Of a DNA stretch of 16,040 nt, positions 7,107-16,040 are shown piece by piece. This DNA comes from Multifurca ochricompacta (lineage: Eukaryota; Basidiomycota; Agaricomycetes; Russulales; Russulaceae). The translations under genes and the position numbers were made by a program. Below the pieces are notes generated by a model that worked only from the letters and a program-made list of their open reading frames with translations, had not been told where the DNA came from and did no database searches. The stretch is from the NCBI GenBank assembly GCA_022496185.1, contig WTXG01000518.1, forward strand, positions 1-16,040. Direction: 5' to 3'. The stretch's first letter is position 1. Every line of letters starts with the position of its first letter.

Positions 7107-8547
7107 ATGGAAAAATATTCTGCATTTCGTGTTCGTATTTTATTTCTATGTCCAATCTTTAAACTTTCTCAAACTCAAATTCCAATTTTTATCCCAAGGA
7201 TCCAGGAACTGGGATACAAGTACGTGTTTTGACACTTTGTAGAGTTCATCATTGACTCACGTCTTTAGCCTTTTCTCACCCCCGTCCCACTCTTGGGATC
7301 CAGTGCGGTTGCTAGAATAGCCATCCCACTGTCCTATACCCTTGCGACCATACGAACGGTTCTCATCATGATCATTGCTACCTTTTACCTCGTGTTTGTC
7401 TCTGGCGCGTGTACTGTTCTGGTAAGGCCACGTCGTCCCTGTGTGAACATTCTCTCATTTCGCACAGACACCCGTCCCTCCAATACACAAAGCCGTCTCG
7501 TACATTTTTACTGCGCTCCTGTCTAGATTATCACTGCTCGTCCTGGGCGTGTGGTGGATACCCGTTGAGCAGATTTCACGGAAACGAGGGTATGTATTTA
7601 CCTTTTGGCTGAAAGTTGGTGTTGACTTGAGAATGGAAGGCGGCCCAGTGTCTCCCGAGAACCATGGGCGCCTGGCGCTGGGGACCTCATCGTATCAAAT
7701 TGGGTTTCGTGGATAGAAGTTCTGTGGCTAGCTTTCCGGTTCGTGCTGTCCAAGCTTCACTGTCTCATGCCCTTGTGGACCCTGACCGTAGGTTTGACCC
7801 GATATTCGTGCTTCCAGTCAGTATTGCCCCAGTACAACAGCCCGATATACTTCCCAGGGCACGTGGAACGGGGCGGAGTACTGGTACAGGTTCTGCTGCG
7901 GTCCTTCACCCCATTCGATCCACTTCGCAGAGAGCGAACATTTCTGGCTTTCGCAAGGTGTCTCTTCTGCGCATGATCACATTTACGGGAAATACTCCTT
8001 TTGATGTTTCCAATGACAAACATTCTAGCATCGAAGAGATTCGACTCACTGCGAACCGCCCAGTCGTGGTCTTCCCAGAATGTTCAACTAGTAATGGACG
8101 TGGCTTACTCAGATTCGCAGAAGTTTTCAAGGAACGTGCTGTACCTGTTAGAGGATACAGGATATTCGTCATGTGTGTTCGGTGCGTATGCATCAGCAAC
8201 TTCTAGTTATGAGGAGTCAATACGTTTTTAGCTACGATCCACCCACGGCCTTATCTCCAACGCTGTCGCATTCAATTCCCTCGACACTGAATCCGCTCTC
8301 CCATGTGTTTTCCTTGGCAGCGGCTCTCAGACCCTTAACCATGTCAATTCGTCTGCTCCCCATCACTGAATCACCCAGTTCACCATCCTTCATGGCAAGC
8401 GAGGTCATATCCGGTGACGTAGGAAACGATACCCTTTCTGCTGCTTGTGCCGGCCTGATTTCCCAGCTCGGCAAGCTGAAAAGGATGAGCCTGAGTTGGG
8501 AAGATAAAATCTTATTCTTGAAGCTTTATCGCAAAAAAGAAAGTTAG
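7107..8547 (+). CDS. LOA1: Loa1/Vps66-like lysophospholipid acyltransferase (PlsC superfamily)
   Basis: Yeast Loa1 (Vps66) is a lysophosphatidic acid:oleoyl-CoA acyltransferase of the ER and lipid droplets. Exons: 7107-7130, 7199-7219, 7269-7421, 7468-7589, 7640-7738, 7792-8181, 8232-8547 (1125 nt, 374 aa; stop 8545-8547). The first two exons are 24 and 21 nt. The N-terminus (MEKYSAFRDPGTGIQ) precedes two hydrophobic segments, RTVLIMIIATFYLVFVSG and the region around SRLSLLVLGVWWIPVE. The acyltransferase motif I region reads IVSNWVSWIEVLWLAF at about residues 124-139, where a typical enzyme has NHxxxxD. Motif III is FPECSTSNGRGLL (about residues 234-246), equivalent to FPEGTRS/TTSN in relatives. 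A Ser/Thr/Pro-rich insert (161-190) lies between. The tail contains YDPP, SIRLLP and MASEVISGDV blocks. Missing His and Asp in motif I are notable. Family placement is from recalled fungal relatives. Confidence 0.82.
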
Positions 8548-8965
8548 AAGTTCTTCTGGAATTTGGAATATAACCTTTGATTTATGGGTCAGGTTATGTT
8601 CATATGATTTCACTGATGCTATGCATCAACCTGTCGTTGTCACATGGCCAATTGACATTGATTATGCGGTGGGTGGGTCCTCCGCCGTCGCAAGCTTTAT
8701 CAATGCCAATCAACTGTGGTGCTTTTACGCGCCCTACATAACGCTAGCTCTGTTAAAGCGATTTTTTTCTAATGGTATTTCTAAAACACTGGTAAAAGGA
8801 GAAAGATAGTCATTGGAAACAAGCCATGTTGGATCCAACTACGACGGGTCGTGCTCGCCGGAAAGACGCGCGTTCGTAGGCACTTTCTATGGTGATCCTC
8901 TTGGACTGAAGCGATTTGCATTGGGTTTATGTTCTGCGAGAATTAGAGCTCATTTTGAGCGTATT
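8548..8965. other. Convergent intergenic region, no gene seen
   Basis: This lies between the stops of two convergent genes and should contain both 3' UTRs. Short open frames here (for example 8621-8809) show no family-like text and no intron signals joining them to anything. No tRNA, repeat or mobile element was recognised. Confidence 0.6.
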
Positions 8966-10790
<1,825 letters not shown>

Positions 10791-11056
10791 GATATGATTG
10801 ATGCGGTCAGTCGTCCCTCTCTGATCGATCGGTGAGAGGTGAGAAGTGAGGTGAGAAGTGAGGTGAGAAGTGAGGTGAGAGGTAGCGAGCGAAGACCGTA
10901 ATGATCACGTGATGTGAAAATCAACCGCGTCAGTGAGCCAAGGCGTACGCGTCCGGGCCTCGTGATAATCCCCAAACCCCCGTCGTTATCATCATCCCGC
11001 CGTTGTCTCAGACTTGCTTAAATCATTTATCCTCATTCCTACGACTATCCACCATC
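10791..11056. promoter_or_regulatory. Divergent promoter of PLP-enzyme and expansin-like genes
   Basis: 266 bp between the two start codons. It holds the perfect palindrome ATCACGTGAT at 10904-10913 (core TCACGTGA), 115 bp upstream of the PLP-enzyme ATG and 144 bp upstream of the expansin-like ATG. In yeast, TCACGTG is the Cbf1 site that with Met4/Met28 controls sulfur amino-acid genes, which fits the neighbour. A tandem repeat lies between this site and the PLP gene. Confidence 0.55.
10836..10883. repeat. 12-bp tandem repeat, four copies
   Basis: Unit GAGGTGAGAAGT repeated at 10836, 10848 and 10860 exactly, and at 10872 with one change (GAGGTGAGAGGT). All purine except T, so strongly strand-asymmetric. 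It sits in the divergent promoter, 46 bp upstream of the minus-strand start codon; it may be part of that gene's 5' leader. Length variation among strains is likely for such a repeat. Confidence 0.9.
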
Positions 11057-11975
11057 ATGAACCGCTATTGGTTCAAGTTGGCTCTTGTCAGTCTTTTTGC
11101 CCCATTCTTCCTCGCATCTGCCTCGTATTTGCCAAATCAGCAGGAACAGCCAACAGCTGCAGAACTCAAATACTCGAGGGTTCATTCACTGGGCAGTGGA
11201 TATACCTTTGATCCTAGGGATGGCTGGCAAACTGTTAACATTTCCGACCTCTCCTACAAGTATAGCCCTCGTCGAGTTCACAAGGTTACCAAGACGTCAG
11301 CTCCAAAAACCTGGTATAAAAATCTCGCAGATCCCGTAAAAACCACGATCAAGAACGTCTTTAAAGGGCTTGAAGGTATTGGGAAAGCTGAGGACGTGAC
11401 CATAACCTGGCAGGTATCTTACCTCACGTAAAGCAAAACCTTATTAAATGGGGACCCCAGGTACACCGGGCATGACCTCCTCAACCCAAGTTGCTGGAAA
11501 GAATCAGTATGGGCCCCCACGGTAAATCGAATTGCTTATGAACGCTGAACTGGACCAAACGCACTGACATGATGCCAGGATAATTCTTTCGCATGCGCCC
11601 TTACCTTAGAAGGATGGACACCGAAACCCGAGTGCTTCCAGTTTCTTGAACGTAGGGAGTATTCAACAGTGGCGCGTGTGCTATTTATTGTGTTGATCTG
11701 ACAACTATTGCAGTATGTCATGGCACCGAAAGATGTGTCTTTGTTCGAGTCGTCGATACATGCGCCGGGTGCGCCAAAGGATCCAAACACGTTGACCTCA
11801 CCAAGCGAGCCTTCTCAGAGCTTGCAGATCTCGCGCAGGGAGTGCTGACAGTAAAAATGAGGCGTGCCACGGAGCCGTTGGAATGGTAAGTCAACCGTTA
11901 CCATGAGCAGAAGCCATTTTTCAAGTTGCGCATGTTAGGGCGGAAACTTTGTGGGGTCCCAAGATGAAAAACTAG
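11057..11975 (+). CDS. Secreted double-psi beta-barrel protein (expansin/barwin-like)
   Basis: Starts at ATG 11057 with a clear signal peptide (Lys, then ALVSLFAPFFLASAS, cleavage probably after the Ala/Ser stretch). Exons: 11057-11427 (or 11413), 11461-11521, 11579-11651, 11714-11885, 11939-11975 (stop 11973-11975). After a Lys/Ser-rich N-terminal region, the domain reads VTITW, YTGHDLLNPSCW, DNSFACALTLEGW, CFQFLE, a CHGTERCVFVRVVDTCAGC block and VDLTKRAFSELADLAQGVL, ending EWAETLWGPKMKN. DTCAGC and D-L-T..AF..LA are standard for the double-psi beta-barrel of expansin-like and barwin-like fungal proteins. Such proteins act outside the cell, often on walls; this one lacks any visible expansin carbohydrate-binding domain. 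The first junction is abnormal: the natural GTATCT donor (11414) joins out of frame, whereas the in-frame donor (GTAAAG at 11428) leaves a 33-nt intron and five extra residues. Shares a divergent promoter with the PLP enzyme. Confidence 0.82.
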
Positions 11976-12088
11976 TAGTGGGGAGTATGAGTACACAAGC
12001 ACACGACTATCGCCGACCCACTCATGCCTGGAGCATCACCGTTACCAACGTGACCTGACCTACAGACGTTTTGTATGTAACATGTGAC

Positions 12089-15000
12089 CTATATGTCGAC
12101 TCGTTTCCTCTTTTTGACGTCGGTGATTTTGGTGAGAGCTTTCCCCTCATCTAGGCCTGCTTCATCATAGAACTGGGCTGTTCGTCGGGAATTGCTTTGT
12201 CGACGAATGAATTGTAAAGCAGCGAGATTATAGGTAATTGTCGATTTCTGTCGGAGCAGTGCGGCACGCAAGTGGGTCCGAAGTGGTATCAATGTGGTAC
12301 GCATGGCGCGATTGGCCACAATCTGATGGTGGTGTGTTTTGAGAAGAAAGAACAGAATGCGAGAGATAAGTGGGATATTCCACTCCTGAGTAGTGATGAG
12401 CCTTCCGGGTCTGTAATGTGCTTGTTAAAGCGGGTGCTCACCCGTTCGGCCCAGAGGCTCAGATAGATCATCAACGATATGACTTTACTCAATGGTAGCA
12501 CTAAGAGAGCATCGTGCAATGCGGCACTTTGCACACCTTCCACAACCTTCAGCACCCATGCTTCCGGCTCAATATTATGCGCAACTAGAACGGGATTCCT
12601 CGGAGGCGGTTGGATCGCCGCCAGCTGCTGCTCAGACAAGCCTTCCTTAGCTTTCTCGTATAGCTGGCGTGCCTCGATCTCTCTGTCAGCAAGTTCAAGT
12701 GCCTCGCTGATGCGCTCGCCTGCCATGAGGGTCTCGGTGGTTTGCTTTGACACATTAGTCGCCTCAGCTCGTTCTGGACCTTTAAAGGTAGGATCGCCGC
12801 TACCGATGGGAAGATCCTCCCTGTTAAGGGTGTCGGCGAGCCCACTCTCATAGAGTTGTTCAAGATGGTGCTCGCGCTCTTCCTCAAGGAAAAGCTAGGA
12901 AAGACAGGTCAGAAAGCGCGAAATTTGTGGCAGGTTGAATGGTTACAGGTTCATCAAGCTTCTCCCATATTCGAATGGACTTGTCGTGGGACCCAGTCAC
13001 CACGAAATTGGCAAAATTACTCACAGCGAGTGCCCAAATCTCGCCAAAATGTCCTTCGAGCTTCTGGATGTTCTCAAACTGGATCGTCGGATGTTAGCCC
13101 TAGGGGAGCGATTCCGCATTTCGCGTTTGTTTTGCACGTGCCTTGTCGCCATCCCAGTACTTTAGGACCTTGTCCTTGCCGACTGTCCAGAAATAATGGC
13201 TTTTTTTCTCGAATGCCACCTGCATTACGCTTTCATCATGCGCAAATATGGACTTATGGCAGTCGCCAAAATCAAGGCCCCAGATCTTGACATTTTTATC
13301 AGCGGAAGATGTCACAATGAGCTTGGAGTCATATGATATGTCCATGGAGAGCACAGGTAACTGTAAGTCATTAGGATCAAAACGTGAGATTTTGATCACC
13401 ACCACAACGCCAAGGTTCTACCTTGTGCCCGTAGAGAGAAAGGAAAAACTTGAGCGTGTCTTCGTAGAACACCTTCACAGTAGAGTCGAGAAGTGCGACG
13501 GCGAGAAGCCTTCCGTTGGGACTGTAGCGAACAGACAAAACGTCGTCTGTCATTTTCAAGGTGCGCGTGTGCACTAGTGACACAGTCCTCCTTTCCTGAT
13601 GGGGAAGAACATACGTGATGAAGACAACCCATTAGGAAGGGAAGAAAAAAAACTCACTGAACCGCCATCCGATTGTCCCTGTCCCCATTCGATGTTCCAG
13701 AACTTGACATCCTTGTCAGCACTCCCGGTGACCAACGCCTGCTGATCCGGCCTGATGTGTATGGACCATAATGTCCCTGTGTGCGCTTTTATGTTTTCGA
13801 CTAGAGCCGACGACGAGAGGTTGAAAATTTGCATTTCTCCAGATTTTGTCCCGATGACTACCTGAGCAGGGATTGTAGTGAAGGGCTGGTAAGCACTACC
13901 ACTTCACGCACGTGTTCGTCTCCCGGAAGGAAGCTACTGCATACAGAATGTCCACATTCTAACGTGCGGATGCAAGATGTGGTGCGTGTATTCCATATTT
14001 TGAGTGCACCTAGAAGTGCGTTTGTTACAGTTCCGACGCTGGACTGAGATAACGTACCGTTCGAAGCGGATGCCAATAGATTGTCGTCGGAACTAAGTGA
14101 GAGTGTTCTGACATCCATCCTATGGCCGGGAAGGTCAAGGGAGTATAGACGAACAGCCTCAGGAGGGCTCTCCTTTGACTTGGTGTACTGAGGTATGTTA
14201 TACACTTCCATCGCATTATTAGACAATGCAAAGAAAAGCTGTTCAAGGTGAACATAGGAAGCCATATTGAATAACAAACTGTGACAGCGAACCTGGGTAG
14301 CACCCTTCGTACGCGCTTCCTCAGAAAGCGCGAAAGATTTGATTTTGCCAGTGGCCCGTACGACGAGGTATGGCGTAAATAAATCAGCCAACTCGACCTT
14401 TTCAACATCCTTACTATCGGGCACATTGTTAACATTATCACTCTTTCCTCGTGCCGCCTTTGCGTCGGCCCTTCTTTTCCTACGGGCATGCTTCTTGCGT
14501 ATCTCATCATCGGTCCGCACACGGAAAATCTCCACAGAACGGTCATGAGATTGAACGAAGAGATATGGAAGTGTGGGATGAAATGCTATTTGAGAGACAC
14601 GGTGGGACGAAGTGAGGGGGAGTGTTGATACAGGGTGTATTGCTTTGGACAACTGTAAGGGGACACATGAGAGCAAGGTTAGGCTTTTCAACTGCGACAC
14701 ACTTCTCCGTTCTCTAATTCTTTGATGCCATCTTTCAGTGCATCGGGTTCTATCCTCCAGGCTTTAAGCTCGCCCTCGTTGCTTCCTGTGAGTAGCATGT
14801 CTTGTTCAGAATTCAAACTGAGGGACCACACTTCAGACCGGTGGGCGACGATGGTTTGCACGCAGTGCTGCGTAGACAGGTCCCAAATTTTTACGAAAGT
14901 GTCCTTTGAGGAGCTGACGAGAAGACAAGAAGTGATGTTATTGGATGTGGACGGCATAGAGGAGGGGTATTTAGAGAGGAAGCGGATATTTGTGATTTGA

Positions 15001-15593
15001 TCCCGATGGCCCCTCAACCTGTCGTACCTATACTGAGTTCTTACATCCAGAGGGGTGTAAAACTGACGCACCGAAACATCCCAGCTTCGCCAACGACATC
15101 CCACATGATAAGATCAGTGTCTTGAGAGCCAGATGCTAGCCGAGCACCGGCATCGTCAAAAGCGAGTGCAGTGATAGCTCTTTTGTGACCGTTAAAGGTT
15201 GCAAAAACAGACTTAGAAACTACGTCCCAGAGCCTGATGGAACCATCGGTATAACCGACGGCGAAAGTTGCCCCCTTAGGTGACCGCTCCATGCAAGTAA
15301 CTTCTACACGGTGACCCGTTTCATGCCACATGGCCACCTTTGAAGAGTGTGCATGCCAACAAACTACCTTATATATGTGGGACGCACCATTTGGCCGGTT
15401 TTAACGTCCCAGACTAAGACATCTTCGAGCGCGGGGACGTAGGCGAGCTTACCGTCATATACCGAGTTAGAGGATGGACTACAGACAAGACCAAACGCCT
15501 AGGGGAATGGGTAAGATTGAAAGGGGTGAAAAGGGATGTAATGTGAGAATTCAATACCTGTGTCGGTCCATGCCTCGAGTAAGTCTGAACCAT
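12089..15593 (-). CDS. UTP12: Utp12/Dip2 (WDR3) WD40 protein of the small-subunit processome
   Basis: Component of the UTP-B complex (with Pwp2, Utp13, Utp18, Utp21, Utp6) that binds pre-18S rRNA in the nucleolus. Thirteen exons: 15593-15558, 15498-15388, 15337-15072, 15018-14703, 14652-14293, 14238-14058, 14009-13912, 13861-13658, 13595-13422, 13360-13142, 13078-12947, 12894-12442, 12385-12089; 2847 nt, 948 aa, close to the usual ~940. The N-terminus is [21 protein letters not shown]40 repeats follow as two propellers, with WD-type ends such as GSIRLWD, DLIMWD, FVKIWD, ALKIWN, VKFWN, VKIWG, KYWDGD and SIRIWE. A Lys/Arg-rich insert ([13 protein letters not shown]) lies in the first half. After the propellers come [19 protein letters not shown] and the Utp12 C-terminal domain ([20 protein letters not shown]), with a basic tail (KKRKRVDI). 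Intron 10 appears to be GC-AG. Two introns (14239-14292, 14010-14057) are multiples of three without stops. Divergent from APE4, 110 bp apart. Confidence 0.93.
13079..13141 (-). other. Non-canonical GC-AG intron in UTP12
   Basis: The exon ends ...GAC AAG and the intron opens GCACGT, has a GGCTAACAT branch region and ends GATCCAG (63 nt). Splicing restores KYWDGDK then [10 protein letters not shown], as the family expects; reading through hits a stop after ESLP. A GT donor 30 nt upstream (AAG|GTCCTA) would remove the conserved VLKYWDGDK, and the GTGCAA just inside changes frame. Confidence 0.75.
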
Positions 15594-15703
15594 GGGGAAG
15601 GGGAAATGAAAATAGTAGAAAGTATAATCGGGCCGTAGCCGTGAATTATCCCTGTCTGTGTCAGACACCCGTATCGTCGTGTATGCGCGAACAAGACGAC
15701 AAT
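15594..15703. promoter_or_regulatory. Divergent promoter UTP12 / APE4
   Basis: Only 110 bp separate the two start codons, so this must contain both leaders and core promoters. It has a purine-rich patch near 15594-15620 and an imperfect palindrome TGTCTGTGTCAGACA at 15654-15668 (TGTCTG / CAGACA arms around a 3-nt centre). No PAC or RRPE element typical of yeast ribosome-biogenesis genes is evident. Confidence 0.45.
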
Positions 15704-16040
15704 ATGCAAGTCCTCGCAGGTTTACCTTCAGCTCCAGAGGCAGCGGCCGCCGTTCGTTTCTTACAATTCGTAAATGCCTCCCCCACTCCCTTCCACGCCG
15801 TTCACAATGCTGCCCTCCGCTTAGAGAATGCCGGTTTTAGAAAAGTCAATACCACTGATCATATCTTTCTCAGCCACCACTGATTTTCACTCACTCACAG
15901 ATTAGAGAGAAAGATGACTGGGAGGCTACCCTTCAAGCTGGAGGCAAATACTACTTCACAAGGCAAGCTTCGCTTCCTCCTTATCACACACTTCTTTTGA
16001 CCCTGTTCCCTTCTTAGAAACCAGAGTTCTTTGCTCGCCT
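15704..16040 (+). CDS. APE4: Aspartyl aminopeptidase, M18 family (5' part)
   Basis: Dodecameric di-zinc peptidase that removes N-terminal Asp/Glu; yeast Ape4 goes from cytosol to vacuole via the Cvt pathway. Exons seen: 15704-15844, 15901-15962, 16018-16040 (runs off the window). The start ATG 15704 gives MQVLAGLPSAPEAAAAVRFL, followed by QFVNASPTPFHAVHNAALRL and NAGF, the usual M18 N-terminus (FVNASPTPFHAV). Then EKDDWEATLQAGGKYYFTRN, where GKYYFTRN is the standard beginning of the catalytic domain. The zinc ligands lie beyond the window. Intron 1 (15845-15900) is GT-AG; intron 2 (15963-16017) opens with GCAAGC, an apparent GC-AG intron, because no GT is near and read-through stops at TAG 16015-16017. 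Confidence 0.88.
15963..16017 (+). other. Non-canonical GC-AG intron in APE4
   Basis: The exon ends ACA AG, the intron begins GCAAGC (the usual form of a GC donor, AG|GCAAG) and ends TTCTTAG after a pyrimidine-rich tract (55 nt). Joining gives TRNQSSLLA, matching the family; no GT donor exists in the last 40 nt of the exon. Confidence 0.8.

Noticed and set aside
8621..8809. Plus-strand 62-aa open frame as a small gene
   Set aside because: No recognisable motif, no splice partners, and it sits in the convergent 3' region.

Overview
The window looks like nuclear DNA of a filamentous basidiomycete, most likely an Agaricomycete. It holds nine tightly packed protein genes cut by about 54 introns, nearly all 46-69 bp long, with GT..AG ends and internal CTAAT/CTGAC-type branch motifs. 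I found no operons, Shine-Dalgarno sites, rRNA, tRNA or CRISPR arrays. The long unbroken reading frames are mostly fragments of spliced genes, so I rebuilt gene models by joining exons in phase. Family calls come from protein motifs and recalled families; no database was searched.

Layout: (1) 1-1269 (+), 3' part of a conserved gene of unknown function with ankyrin-like text. (2) 1805-2631 (-), a four-helix membrane protein of unknown function. (3) 2730-4433, a retroposon: perfect 10-bp target-site duplications, a degraded LINE ORF1-like region, a structured 3' end, AATAAA and a 28-nt A tail. (4) 4432-5596 (+), a Faf1-type 40S ribosome assembly factor whose start codon overlaps the downstream duplication. 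(5) 5754-6950 (-), a Tvp38/VTT-domain membrane protein. (6) 7107-8547 (+), a Loa1/Vps66-type acyltransferase. (7) 8966-10790 (-), a PLP-dependent transsulfuration-type enzyme with a frame lesion. (8) 11057-11975 (+), a secreted double-psi beta-barrel (expansin/barwin-like) protein. (9) 12089-15593 (-), the WD40 protein Utp12/Dip2 of the small-subunit processome. (10) 15704-16040 (+), 5' part of aspartyl aminopeptidase (M18).

Genes alternate strand, giving divergent pairs with short shared promoters (about 110-270 bp) and convergent pairs with short shared 3' regions. Two genes (FAF1, UTP12) serve 40S ribosome biogenesis and two (TVP38, LOA1) serve membrane/lipid biology. I infer no pathway across the whole region.

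The most notable structure is the retroposon. It landed in what would otherwise be a head-to-head promoter of about 106 bp, separating FAF1 from it by about 1.7 kb and placing a poly(A) tract seven bases before the FAF1 AUG. It carries an ORF1-like region but no reverse transcriptase, like a 'half-LINE' moved in trans. Other points are two apparent GC-AG introns, a conserved block out of frame in the PLP enzyme, and a Cbf1-type TCACGTGA palindrome beside a 12-bp tandem repeat upstream of the sulfur-enzyme gene.
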